Shown here in pieces: positions 1 through 7,792 of a stretch of 9,405 bases of DNA (position 1 is its first letter; each line of letters starts with the position of its first letter). The notes under the pieces were generated by a model that saw only the letters and a list, made by a program, of their open reading frames with translations, ran no database searches and was not told where the DNA came from. The translations under genes and the position numbers were made by a program. Origin of the DNA: Alphaproteobacteria bacterium (GTDB lineage: Bacteria; Pseudomonadota; Alphaproteobacteria; Rhizobiales; Hyphomicrobiaceae); the NCBI GenBank assembly GCA_024279745.1, contig JAJRRE010000438.1:1-9405 (forward strand), given 5' to 3'.

Positions 1-13
1 GAGATCCACCATA

Positions 14-1036
14 ATGGACGATCCAAATCACATGCATTCTGACATTACCACTTCAGAACCTGCTGTTGAGATCGGTCTCAGCGCAGCAATTGTCGCCGTT
101 CATAACTATGAGCCGGTTGTACTTGTCGTCAAACCGCAGCCGGATGAGCGCGACCAGACGGAAGCTTTGCCATCGGGGCCGTTCTCGCCGGTTAATCACC
201 GCACACTGGAAATCGGGCTGCGCTCATGGGTCGCCGAGCACACTCATATCGATCTTGGCTTTGCCGAGCAGCTTTATACTTTTGGCGATCGTGGCCGTCT
301 GGCGCAGCTGGGCGACACTTCGCCTCATATCGTATCAATCGGTTATCTGGCGATCTCAGACTCCAAGAGTGCCACAGATATCGTCAATGAAGAACAGAAC
401 CATTGGCAAAACTGGTATCGTTATTTCCCCTGGGAGAACTGGCGCAAGGGTGCACCGGACATCTTGAAGAATGAGATTGTGCCGCGCTTACAAAAATGGG
501 CAAAACAGACCTCCAGTTCACAGCAAACAAGCGCAGCGGGCACCAACGAAGATCGCGTGCGGATATGTTTTGGCCTGGATGCTGCGGGTTGGGATGAAGA
601 GCGCGTACTTGACCGCTACGAGCTTTTATATGAAGCCGGACTGGTTGAAGAAGCGGTGCGCGATGGCCAGGGTCACGCCATGGCCTGGGGCGAGCTTCCG
701 CGGCTTGGATTGCCTATGCGTTTTGACCACCGGCGCATTCTGGCGATGGCGATTGGCCGACTGCGCGCCAAGATCAAATATCGCCCGGTCATCTTTGAGT
801 TGGTCGACCGCGAGTTCACGCTGTTTGAGTTGCAAAAAACCGTGGAAGCTATTTTGGGACCACAACTACACAAGCAGAATTTCCGGCGGCTGGTCGAAAG
901 TTCAAAACTGGTCGAAAACACCGGCGGCGTGAAAACCCGCACTGGTGGGCGCCCGGCAAAACTGTTCCGCTTCCGCCGTGAAGTGGTAATGGAGCGCCCG
1001 GCTCCTGGCGTGCGTTTGAAGCCAGGGCGGCACTAG
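14..1036 (+). CDS. nadQ: NadQ-like transcriptional regulator of NAD synthesis (degenerate Nudix domain plus winged helix)
   Basis: The 340-residue product has the layout of the COG4111/NrtR-like regulators: a Nudix-fold N-terminal domain (about residues 18-165, including LYTFGDRGR at 87-95) and a C-terminal winged-helix DNA-binding domain (about 235-322, including FDHRRILAMAIGRLR and a GGRPAKLFRF wing-like end). The Nudix box is degenerate: the segment around residues 67-82 lacks the REXXEE metal-binding core, so it probably senses a ligand rather than hydrolysing one. The two domains are joined by a Ser/Gln/Thr-rich linker (166-178). In alphaproteobacteria NadQ regulates nadABC, and this gene lies just upstream of nadABC on the same strand, with a palindrome in between. 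The start at 14 is the first ATG; its ribosome site is at or beyond the window edge, and the ATG at 32 is an alternative. The family call rests on fold pattern and context, without a database search. Confidence 0.85.
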   Translation: MDDPNHMHSDITTSEPAVEIGLSAAIVAVHNYEPVVLVVKPQPDERDQTEALPSGPFSPVNHRTLEIGLRSWVAEHTHIDLGFAEQLYTFGDRGRLAQLGDTSPHIVSIGYLAISDSKSATDIVNEEQNHWQNWYRYFPWENWRKGAPDILKNEIVPRLQKWAKQTSSSQQTSAAGTNEDRVRICFGLDAAGWDEERVLDRYELLYEAGLVEEAVRDGQGHAMAWGELPRLGLPMRFDHRRILAMAIGRLRAKIKYRPVIFELVDREFTLFELQKTVEAILGPQLHKQNFRRLVESSKLVENTGGVKTRTGGRPAKLFRFRREVVMERPAPGVRLKPGRH

Positions 1037-1072
1037 GCGCCTTGGCCGAAAACATTATGGTTGGCATTTACG

Positions 1073-1105
1073 GGTCAACAGCCATCAGTGCGGCTCTTGT
1101 TGACC
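1073..1105 (+). terminator. Inverted repeat just after nadQ, possible transcript end
   Basis: GGTCAACA (1073-1080) pairs perfectly with TGTTGACC (1098-1105), and an inner GCC/GGC pair (1081-1083 with 1092-1094) shortens the loop. It begins 37 bases after the nadQ stop. A second small hairpin, GTTGC/GCAAC, follows at 1110-1124. There is no T-run, so intrinsic termination is uncertain; it could equally stabilise the 3' end of the nadQ message. Confidence 0.35.
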
Positions 1106-1410
1106 GTCGGTTGCGTTTGGCAACAGGGCAGCAACATCCGCCCGCGGCGCCAACAGGACCTCCGCCAAAGCAAAATTCCACCAGACCAATAGCCCGGTCA
1201 TCGGGGCGGGCCCTGCGCGAGAAGAAGAGAAACAAACAGACGGGCTCGGGCGGGTTCAGATTTGGGATTTAAGCGCCTCAACTACGCTTAACCCGTGTTG
1301 AACATCGTTAAACCGGCCAAATTCCAAATCTCGTCTGGAAATTGCCATCAAGTTTGACTATATATCTACTAGCAACGCCGTAATCCCTATGACTACGGCA
1401 CATCCGGCTT

Positions 1411-1453
1411 TTGTCGGTTGTTTTCAGGCCCACCATATACTCATTTTGAGTAT
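1411..1453 (+). promoter_or_regulatory. Putative nadA promoter with overlapping NadQ operator palindrome
   Basis: ATACTCA-TTT-TGAGTAT at 1437-1453 is a perfect 7-3-7 inverted repeat. It overlaps TATACT (1436-1441), a good -10 hexamer. TTGTCG at 1411-1416 is a plausible -35 but stands 19 bases away; reading the -10 as CATATA (1434-1439) gives 17. A dimeric repressor here would block polymerase directly, matching the expected role of NadQ at nadABC. The leader to nadA would be about 115-120 bases. The palindrome is seen directly; the promoter and the NadQ assignment are inferred. Confidence 0.55.
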
Positions 1454-1566
1454 TAGGCAACCTCGACCGCATTGCGACCATCTCTGTAAGTCGTAATTTC
1501 AGTTGAGGCAGCATAAGTCGTTTGGCCTGACTAGCTTACAACAACCACCATTTTGGAGGGCGTATC

Positions 1567-2643
1567 ATGACCTTGTTGGAAACCATTAAGCGTGAGGGCG
1601 CGCAAACCCATCGCTCTGCGCCCCGTAAATTCGACCCCATTGCCATGCCTGAGCTGGCGTTCACGCCTGAGCTCGCGCGGGAAATGGAGCCGATGTATCA
1701 ACAGGTGAAGGACGTTGTCACGCCCATTGAATGGATGCAATTCGCACCATTGGTCAAAGCCATCAATGAATTGAAGGTCAAGCGCAACGCCGTCATCTTG
1801 GCGCATAACTATATGACGCCGGAAATCTTCCATTGCGTTGGCGATTACAAAGGCGACAGCTTGCAATTGGCGATTGAAGCGGGCCGAACCGATGCCGATG
1901 TGATCGTGCAGGCGGGCGTGCATTTCATGGCCGAGACCTCCAAGCTGATGAACCCGGACAAGACCATTCTTATCCCGGACATGGAAGCGGGCTGCTCGCT
2001 GGCCGCCTCGATTACCGCCGAGGACGTGCGCGCCCTGCGCGATGCCTATCCTGGCGTGCCGATTGTCACCTATGTCAACACGTCGGCGGCGGTGAAAGCT
2101 GAATGCGACATCACCTGCACCTCGGCCAATGCCGTGCAAGTTGTAGAGAGCCTTGGCAGCAGCCGCGTGCTGCTGATCCCCGATGAATTCCTGGCCAAAT
2201 ATGTGCAGACCAAAACCGACGTGGAAATCATCGCCTGGAAGGGGCGCTGCGAAGTGCATGAGAAGTTCACCGGCGAGGAGCTGAATGAGCTGCGCGGCAA
2301 AGATGATAGCATCAAGATTATCGCGCATCCGGAATGTCCGCCCGACGTCATTGCAGCGGCCGACTTTACCGGCTCGACCAAGGGCATGATCGATTGGGTC
2401 AAAACCAACAAGCCGCCCAAAGTTGTGCTGGTGACAGAATGCTCGATGAGCGCCAATGTGTCGGCTGAAGTGCCAGAAACGCAATTCATCAAGCCGTGTA
2501 ATTTGTGCCCGCATATGAAGCGCATCAGCTTGCAAAATATTTTGGAAAGCCTGGTTTATATGCGCAATGAAGTCACCATTGAACCGGGCGTTGCGGCCAG
2601 AGCGCGCCGTGCCGTTGAGCGGATGGTCAATCTTAAAAACTGA
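1567..2643 (+). CDS. nadA: Quinolinate synthase NadA
   Basis: Cytoplasmic [4Fe-4S] enzyme that condenses iminoaspartate, supplied by NadB, with dihydroxyacetone phosphate to make quinolinate. The 358-residue product shows the family signatures in order: ILAHNYMTPEI (77-87), GDSLQLA (96-102), VHFMAETSKLMNP (118-130), PDMEAGCSLA (137-146), YVNTSAAVKA (169-178), HPECPPDV (254-261), GSTKGMI (269-275) and CNLCPHMKR (311-319). The three cluster ligands expected from characterised NadA proteins correspond to Cys143, Cys257 and Cys314. The length fits the E. coli-type long form. The start is set by GGAGGG at 1555-1560, six bases before the ATG. It is the first gene of nadABC; a 206-base gap containing a hairpin separates it from nadB. 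Confidence 0.97.
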   Translation: MTLLETIKREGAQTHRSAPRKFDPIAMPELAFTPELAREMEPMYQQVKDVVTPIEWMQFAPLVKAINELKVKRNAVILAHNYMTPEIFHCVGDYKGDSLQLAIEAGRTDADVIVQAGVHFMAETSKLMNPDKTILIPDMEAGCSLAASITAEDVRALRDAYPGVPIVTYVNTSAAVKAECDITCTSANAVQVVESLGSSRVLLIPDEFLAKYVQTKTDVEIIAWKGRCEVHEKFTGEELNELRGKDDSIKIIAHPECPPDVIAAADFTGSTKGMIDWVKTNKPPKVVLVTECSMSANVSAEVPETQFIKPCNLCPHMKRISLQNILESLVYMRNEVTIEPGVAARARRAVERMVNLKN

Positions 2644-2733
2644 CACCGCGGGCCCGGAATGCCGCCAGAGAATAGAAGATTGCAGATTCCACGGTGCAAT
2701 TCGCGGCGCTCGTTCGGCACCCAGTTTCAAGTG

Positions 2734-2760
2734 AGGGGAGAGGCAAACGGTCTCTCCCCT
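2734..2760 (+). promoter_or_regulatory. Stem-loop between nadA and nadB
   Basis: AGGGGAGAG (2734-2742) pairs perfectly over nine bases with CTCTCCCCT (2752-2760) around a 9-base loop. It starts 91 bases after the nadA stop and ends 89 bases before the preferred nadB start. Only TCATCATAAT follows, so it is not a classic terminator. It may partly terminate transcription, or mark an RNA processing or stability point that sets the nadA:nadBC ratio. Confidence 0.45.
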
Positions 2761-2849
2761 TCATCATAATCAGCTTATCATGCCACCACGATCCAATCAT
2801 GTGCCGGTTTAATGAAACTAACTTTCCCAGCCAGGTTCCACAGGTTCTT

Positions 2850-4466
2850 ATGAGTGACATTGCAAACAGCGCTGCTCAAGCTTCGCGAAACTCATCGGCT
2901 GGCGACATCGTAATTATCGGCGCCGGGCTGGCCGGCCTGTTCACGGCATTGAAACTCGCCCCGCTCCCGGTCACCGTGATTGCAGCGGCGCCATTGGGCA
3001 AAGGAGCATCCAGCGCCTGGGCTCAGGGCGGCATTGCCGCCGCTGTTGGCCAGGGCGACAGCGCTGAGGCGCATTGCCGTGACACAATCGAAGCGGGGGC
3101 CGGCATTGTTGATGAGACCATTGCCACGCTGACGGCACACGAAGCACCGGCGCGCATTGCCGACCTGTTGCGCTACGGCGTCCCGTTTGATCGCGACCTT
3201 GAGGGCCATTATTTATTATCGCGCGAAGCGGCACATAGTGCCAAACGCATTGTGCGGGTTGCCGGTGACGGCGCCGGCCGGGCCATCATGCAGGCCCTGA
3301 TTGCATCGGTACGCGCGGCGCCGTCTATTCGCGTGTTGGAAGGCTATGAAGCTCACGATCTGACGCTGGATAATCACGGCGCGGTCAACGGCGTTTGTCT
3401 CACTGCCAATCAAGCGGCCAAAGACAACGCCCCGCCGCCCGGCATCGACAAACGGTTTCACCTGGCCGCACACAGCATCGTTCTGGCCACCGGCGGTATC
3501 GGCTATCTCTACGGCGTCACCACCAACCCGCCCTATGCGCGCGGCGATGCATTGGCCATGGCAGCGCGCGCCGGAGCGACCATTGCCGACGCTGAATTCG
3601 TGCAATTTCACCCCACCGCCATCGACGCCGGTCTTGATCCCGCCCCGCTGGCGACCGAAGCGTTGCGTGGTGAAGGCGCCGTGCTCATTAACAATGACGG
3701 CGTCAGGTTTTTGCGCGGCCAACATGAGGACGCCGAACTCGGGCCCCGCGATATCGTGGCACGCGGCGTCTTTCGCGAAATTCAGGCCGGGCGCGGCGCC
3801 TTCCTCGATTGCCGCGACGCCATTGGCGCTGCGTTCGCTGAACATTACCCAACCGTTTACCAGCGCTGCAAGGATGCGAATATCGATCCGGTAACGCAGC
3901 CTATTCCTGTCGCTCCGGCGGAACATTACCATATGGGCGGTATCGCCACCGACGCCCATGGCCGCGCCAGCATTGCCGGTCTTTGGGCATGCGGTGAGGT
4001 TACCTCGACGGGCCTGCACGGTGCCAACCGGCTGGCGTCGAACTCACTACTGGAGGCGGTGGTATTTGGCGCGCGCGTGGCTGAAGACATTGAAAAAACA
4101 TTCACCAATCAAAACACACCGCGCGCCGAATTAACGCCGCTTGCAGATGCCACCAGGCTCCCCGCCGACCAGCGCACTGATGCCATTGCCGAGCTGCGCC
4201 GCGCCATGCAGGACCATGTCGGCGTTGAGCGCGCTGATGAAGGTTTGCGCACCGCTCTTGCCGCTATTGTCAGGATCGACGCCATGGCCGGCGATGACAT
4301 CGAGCTTGTCAACATGACCCTTGCCGCGCGCTTTATCACCGTGGCCGCCCTGTTGCGCAACGAAAGTCGCGGCGGCCATTACCGGGTTGATCATCCCGAA
4401 CCCGACCCAGCGCAGGCAAGCCGCAGCTTTATGACCCTGGGCCAGCTTAACGCTGCAACGAGCTAG
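2850..4466 (+). CDS. nadB: L-aspartate oxidase NadB
   Basis: FAD enzyme that oxidises L-aspartate to iminoaspartate, the substrate of NadA. From the ATG at 2850 the product is 538 residues, normal for the family. Visible motifs: the dinucleotide-binding GAGLAG (24-29), GASSAWAQGGIAAAVG (52-67), EAAHSAKRI (126-134), LATGGIGYLYG (212-222), FHPTA (253-257, His254), EALRGEGA (270-277, Arg273), HYHMGG (359-364) and GANRLASNSLLE (391-402, Arg394), which hold the substrate-binding His and Arg residues of characterised NadB. The frame stays open upstream to 2694, but those 52 extra codons cross the 2734-2760 hairpin and resemble no NadB N-terminus. The ribosome site before 2850 is weak (CAGG at 2841-2844). 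ATG 2799 is an unlikely alternative. Confidence 0.96.
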   Translation: MSDIANSAAQASRNSSAGDIVIIGAGLAGLFTALKLAPLPVTVIAAAPLGKGASSAWAQGGIAAAVGQGDSAEAHCRDTIEAGAGIVDETIATLTAHEAPARIADLLRYGVPFDRDLEGHYLLSREAAHSAKRIVRVAGDGAGRAIMQALIASVRAAPSIRVLEGYEAHDLTLDNHGAVNGVCLTANQAAKDNAPPPGIDKRFHLAAHSIVLATGGIGYLYGVTTNPPYARGDALAMAARAGATIADAEFVQFHPTAIDAGLDPAPLATEALRGEGAVLINNDGVRFLRGQHEDAELGPRDIVARGVFREIQAGRGAFLDCRDAIGAAFAEHYPTVYQRCKDANIDPVTQPIPVAPAEHYHMGGIATDAHGRASIAGLWACGEVTSTGLHGANRLASNSLLEAVVFGARVAEDIEKTFTNQNTPRAELTPLADATRLPADQRTDAIAELRRAMQDHVGVERADEGLRTALAAIVRIDAMAGDDIELVNMTLAARFITVAALLRNESRGGHYRVDHPEPDPAQASRSFMTLGQLNAATS

Positions 4467-4556
4467 CTCAAATCATTGCGGCTATTACCCCTGCCAACCC
4501 CGGTACTGCTCGCACCGAACCCATTTCAATTTCCGCAACCGCGATAGGGAACAGTT

Positions 4557-5447
4557 ATGTCTCACTCAGAACCCGCCGCTCAGAGTTTCTCGCTGGCGCC
4601 GCAAACCGTTCAAACTGCGGTGCGCTCGGCACTGGCCGAAGATCTGGGGCTACTTGGCGATCTGACCACCAATGCGACCATCCCGGCAGGACATAAAGCG
4701 GTTTGCCATATCGCGGCGCGGCAAGCCGGTATCATTGCCGGTCTTGAGCTGGCCCGCGAGGCCTTCCATCAGGTTGATAAGACATGCACCTTCACCCCCC
4801 AGCTTGCGGACGGCGACCCAGTTGAACCCGGCGCCATAGTCGCGCGTGTTGCCGGTCCGGCCCGCGCTTTGTTGACCGCTGAGCGCGTGGCCCTCAACTT
4901 CATGGGACGGCTCAGTGGTATTGCCAGCCTCACGCGGGCGTATGTGGATGCAGTTGACGGCACCGGGGCCAGCATCGCCGACACGCGCAAAACCACGCCA
5001 GGGCTGCGGGCGCTGGAAAAATATGCGGTGCGGATCGGCGGCGGTATGAACCACCGCGCCGGCCTTTATGATGCAGTGCTGATCAAGGACAATCATATTG
5101 CCATCGCCGGCGGCGTCACCCCCGCGATAGAAGCCGCGCGGGCCGGTGTCGGGCATATGGTCAAAATCGAAATCGAAGTCGATACGCTTGAACAATTGGC
5201 CGATATACTGGCTCATGCCCGAAAGATCGACGCGGTATTGCTCGACAATATGACGCCGCAGCAGCTCAGCCAGGCCGTTGAACTGGTCGATGGGCGGCTG
5301 ATCACCGAAGCCTCGGGCGGCGTATCGCTCAAAACCGTGCGCGCCATTGCGCAAAGCGGCGTTGATTTGATTTCCATAGGCGCGCTGACCCATTCCGCCC
5401 CCGTCCTCGACCTTGGCTTTGATTTTGAAAGCCGTGCAACGACATAA
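4557..5447 (+). CDS. nadC: Nicotinate-nucleotide pyrophosphorylase (carboxylating) NadC
   Basis: Quinolinate phosphoribosyltransferase: quinolinate plus PRPP gives nicotinate mononucleotide, CO2 and pyrophosphate, completing the NadB-NadA-NadC route. The 296-residue product is full length. It has EDLGLLGDLTT (28-38), AERVALNFMGRLSGIA (108-123), DTRKTTPGLR (142-151), GGGMNHR (161-167), KDNH (177-180), EIEVD (205-209), LLDNM (228-232), EASGG (251-255) and SIGALTHS (273-280), which supply the quinolinate and PRPP contacts of the family. AGGGA at 4546-4550 lies six bases before the ATG. It follows nadB by 90 bases on the same strand with no promoter evident between them, and a terminator-like hairpin follows it. 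Confidence 0.97.
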   Translation: MSHSEPAAQSFSLAPQTVQTAVRSALAEDLGLLGDLTTNATIPAGHKAVCHIAARQAGIIAGLELAREAFHQVDKTCTFTPQLADGDPVEPGAIVARVAGPARALLTAERVALNFMGRLSGIASLTRAYVDAVDGTGASIADTRKTTPGLRALEKYAVRIGGGMNHRAGLYDAVLIKDNHIAIAGGVTPAIEAARAGVGHMVKIEIEVDTLEQLADILAHARKIDAVLLDNMTPQQLSQAVELVDGRLITEASGGVSLKTVRAIAQSGVDLISIGALTHSAPVLDLGFDFESRATT

Positions 5448-5473
5448 TGAATTAACGATAACAGTGCTATTTC

Positions 5474-5505
5474 CCTCGTCCAACTACGCGGTTTCACGAG
5501 GTTTT
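5474..5505 (+). terminator. Putative intrinsic terminator of nadABC
   Basis: CCTCGT (5474-5479) pairs with ACGAGG (5496-5501). Inside, AAC (5482-5484) pairs with GTT (5491-5493) across a 2x2 internal loop, closing a six-base TACGCG loop. TTTT follows at once (5502-5505), with a second TTTT a few bases later. It starts 27 bases after the nadC stop, so position and form both suit the end of the operon. Confidence 0.6.
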
Positions 5506-5654
5506 AAACGTTTTACCGCACCAATATGCGTGGATGAGCGAATGCAGCTTGAATAAACCACAGTTGATCCGCATGTTAAGTGCTACAAGGCAGGCGCATT
5601 ATTCTTCACCTGTGGGCCAGTTGCGCGCCCCTGTACCGTCAAGGAAACGAGACT

Positions 5655-5870
5655 ATGGAAACTTTTGTCGCCATTTGGGGCGTTGCAGCCATTTTGTCGT
5701 TGCTGATCGGTGCTGCTGTTGCCTATGCCAAGCGCCTGGATATGTCGGCCTGGGCGGCTTGGTGTTTTTTCTTTCCCCCGGCGCTGATTATTCTACTGCT
5801 ACGCAAGAAAAATACCGGCCCGCGCGTTCGTAAACGCTCGCTCGATGACGACGACTACGCCCGCGATTGA
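5655..5870 (+). CDS. Small two-segment membrane protein of unknown function
   Basis: A 71-residue product with two hydrophobic stretches, about residues 4-24 (FVAIWGVAAILSLLIGAAVA) and 32-49 (ending PPALIILLL), joined by a short loop with Lys26-Arg27. A charged tail follows (RKK at 50-52, RVRKR at 57-61, then four Asp). The positive charge around 50-61 suggests a cytoplasmic tail. The ATG at 5655 is chosen because AAGGA (5641-5645) lies nine bases upstream and the first membrane helix begins directly after it; the frame is open further upstream to 5580 but reads as non-coding there. I do not recognise a family. An overlapping frame (5534-5833) lacks any such pattern and is taken as spurious. 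The gene converges with the minus-strand gene ending at 5936. Confidence 0.6.
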   Translation: METFVAIWGVAAILSLLIGAAVAYAKRLDMSAWAAWCFFFPPALIILLLRKKNTGPRVRKRSLDDDDYARD

Positions 5871-5935
5871 GCGCCGTAGCAGAACCTGCACAGACCTAAC
5901 ATCACCCGCTTGAGGCTGGCGCCCCGGCCCCATCA

Positions 5936-6352
<417 letters not shown>

Positions 6353-6600
6353 TGTCGTCTCCTCGATTTATTGCGCCGACCTGATCATCTAGGCTTCGTT
6401 AGAAGAACAGACAAACATTGCGGAGCTTTCAAGACCGCTGACGACTGCCGCCTTGCATATTGGTGAGCAGCCAAACAGTTACGCCTTGCGAAGATCGCCG
6501 CTTATACTCTAGCATGATCAGCTTAGCGGTCAGGAATGTCTGATCTGCAGTAATGTGCAAAAATATGGCGCGCCAACCCTGCGCCGTTTGGGGGATGAAA
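6353..6600 (+). other. Divergent intergenic region carrying the kinase promoter
   Basis: This is the space between the divergent starts of the Ser-Asp protein and the kinase. TATACT at 6503-6508 is the best -10 candidate for the kinase, but no good -35 sits at 16-18 bases (TTACGC at 6479-6484 is the nearest). A GATCAG/CTGATC pair occurs between 6516 and 6546. For the kinase, GGGGG (6590-6594) directly precedes ATG 6595 and lies at a normal distance from ATG 6601. Confidence 0.35.
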
Positions 6601-7779
6601 ATGTTGTTTGGCAAGAAGCCTGGCTATGATCCAGATTACGATCTGAAAATCGATGACGCGCTCGCCCGCAACGACTATCCCGGCGACAAACTGGACGCCG
6701 CCCGCGCCGCCGCGCACACATCCCTTTGCGCACAAATGTGTACCGCCGAAGTGTGGGATAAATATAAAGATGTGGTCAGCAGCGGCCCAGCAAAATGGAC
6801 GCTTGCGCGCGCCATCAATACCGGCGTTATGTATCCCGATAGTTTTGTCGGCTGCCATGCCGGCGATAAAGAATCCTATGACGACTTTGCCGACTTCTTT
6901 CATCCCGTCATCGAGGACTACCACTCCGGCTTTTCGATGAAAGAGGGCAGTGATTTGCAAGGCACGCCGTCTGAGCGCATAGATCCCGCACGCATCACCG
7001 TTGATCTAAGCACCAGCGCTGAAGACAAAATAGTATCAACGCGCATTCGTCTGGCGCGCAATTTGTCGATGTTTCCATTGAACCCCGGCGGGTCGCGCGA
7101 AAGCCGGGAAGAAGTCGCCGCTTTGATGGCACAAGTCTATGCGCGCATTCCCAAAACATCGGATCTGGCCGGCGAGCTGTTCTTGCACACCACCATGTCA
7201 GAAGAGAAACGCCAATCCCTGATCGACGATCATTTCTTGTTCCGCGGCAAAGACCGGATGCAGGCGGCGAGCGGCTATCATGAGCATTGGCCGCATGGAC
7301 GCGGCGTTTATTTAAATGACGCCCAAACCTTCATCAACTGGGTCAATGAGGGTGACCATTTACGCATCATATCCATGCAAAAGGGCGGTGATGTCAAAGC
7401 CGTATTCGCCCGCCTCAGCGCCGGTGCAAAATTGATCGAGGAACAGGTACGCGACATAACCGGTCAGGACGATGTCTTCATGATGCATGACAAATTCGGC
7501 GCCGTGACCTGTTGTCCGTCCAATATCGGCACGGGAATGCGCGGCAGCGTTCACATCCTGGTGCCCAAATTGATCAAGGCCATCGGCTTTGACCAGATCG
7601 ACAAATTATGCCGGGAGCGCAATTGTCAGGCGCGCGGCAGCACGGGCGAACATTCTGAAGTTATCGACCGGATCGACGTGTCGAACTGGCGGCGCATCGG
7701 CCTGCCCGAATATGAACTGGTCGAAGACATGATCAGTTGCGCCAACTTCCTCGCCGCCGAAGAAGACAGACTAGTCTGA
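6601..7779 (+). CDS. ATP:guanido phosphotransferase (arginine kinase-like phosphagen kinase)
   Basis: Reversibly moves phosphate from ATP to a guanidino compound, buffering cytoplasmic ATP. From ATG 6601 it is 392 residues, against about 357 for Limulus arginine kinase (AK); the extra length is mostly N-terminal. It has the helical N-domain (about 40-115, with SYDDFADFFHPVIEDYHSGF at 92-111) and the catalytic domain (about 130-385). The five AK ATP-binding arginines match Arg148 and Arg150 (STRIR), Arg255 (DHLRIISMQ), Arg314 (MRGSVHI) and Arg345 (ARGSTGEH). The active-site Cys is Cys305 in CCPSNIGT, Glu314 is Glu350, and the Asp62-Arg193 bridge is Asp80-Arg219. Oddities: Glu225 is Gly251, Tyr68 is His86, Gly64 is Phe82. 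McsB is excluded because it lacks the N-domain. The start is chosen for GGGGGA at 6590-6595; ATGs 6595, 6565 and 6553 are in frame. The substrate is unproven. Confidence 0.93.
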   Translation: MLFGKKPGYDPDYDLKIDDALARNDYPGDKLDAARAAAHTSLCAQMCTAEVWDKYKDVVSSGPAKWTLARAINTGVMYPDSFVGCHAGDKESYDDFADFFHPVIEDYHSGFSMKEGSDLQGTPSERIDPARITVDLSTSAEDKIVSTRIRLARNLSMFPLNPGGSRESREEVAALMAQVYARIPKTSDLAGELFLHTTMSEEKRQSLIDDHFLFRGKDRMQAASGYHEHWPHGRGVYLNDAQTFINWVNEGDHLRIISMQKGGDVKAVFARLSAGAKLIEEQVRDITGQDDVFMMHDKFGAVTCCPSNIGTGMRGSVHILVPKLIKAIGFDQIDKLCRERNCQARGSTGEHSEVIDRIDVSNWRRIGLPEYELVEDMISCANFLAAEEDRLV

Positions 7780-7792
7780 CAGGCTAACCTGA

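Larger units (their letters stand above)
1037..1566. other. Non-coding stretch between nadQ and nadA with several inverted repeats
   Basis: No convincing gene is seen in these 530 bases. The only sizeable open frame (from a TTG at 1042) has no ribosome site and an Arg/Pro-rich, family-less translation. The stretch holds hairpins at 1073-1105 and 1110-1124, a GCCGTA/TACGGC inverted repeat (1377-1382 with 1394-1399, 11-base loop), the palindrome at 1437-1453, and the nadA ribosome site GGAGGG at 1555-1560. Confidence 0.7.

Noticed and set aside
1042..1272. 76-codon frame starting at TTG after nadQ
   Set aside because: No ribosome site; Arg/Pro-rich random-looking translation; overlaps inverted repeats.
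1454..1566. NAD-sensing riboswitch in the nadA leader
   Set aside because: No convincing conserved aptamer or alternative hairpins in the leader; the NadQ operator explains regulation more simply.
1531..2730. 399-codon minus-strand open frame opposite nadA
   Set aside because: Antisense to a gene with all NadA motifs; the translation is His/Arg-rich without family features, as expected from a GC-biased shadow frame.
2694..2849. 52-codon upstream extension of nadB
   Set aside because: It crosses the 2734-2760 hairpin, starts from GTG without a ribosome site, and does not resemble a NadB N-terminus.
3216..4019. 267-codon minus-strand frame inside nadB
   Set aside because: Shadow of nadB; no recognisable protein and no ribosome site.
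4650..5483. 277-codon minus-strand frame opposite nadC
   Set aside because: Shadow of nadC; composition is typical of an antisense frame and it would also run across the terminator hairpin.
5534..5833. 99-codon frame overlapping the small membrane-protein gene
   Set aside because: A different frame without the hydrophobic pattern; the frame from 5655 has the better ribosome site and a coherent two-helix product.
6601..7779. McsB protein-arginine kinase
   Set aside because: McsB lacks the N-terminal helical domain present here, and no McsA, CtsR or ClpC genes are adjacent.
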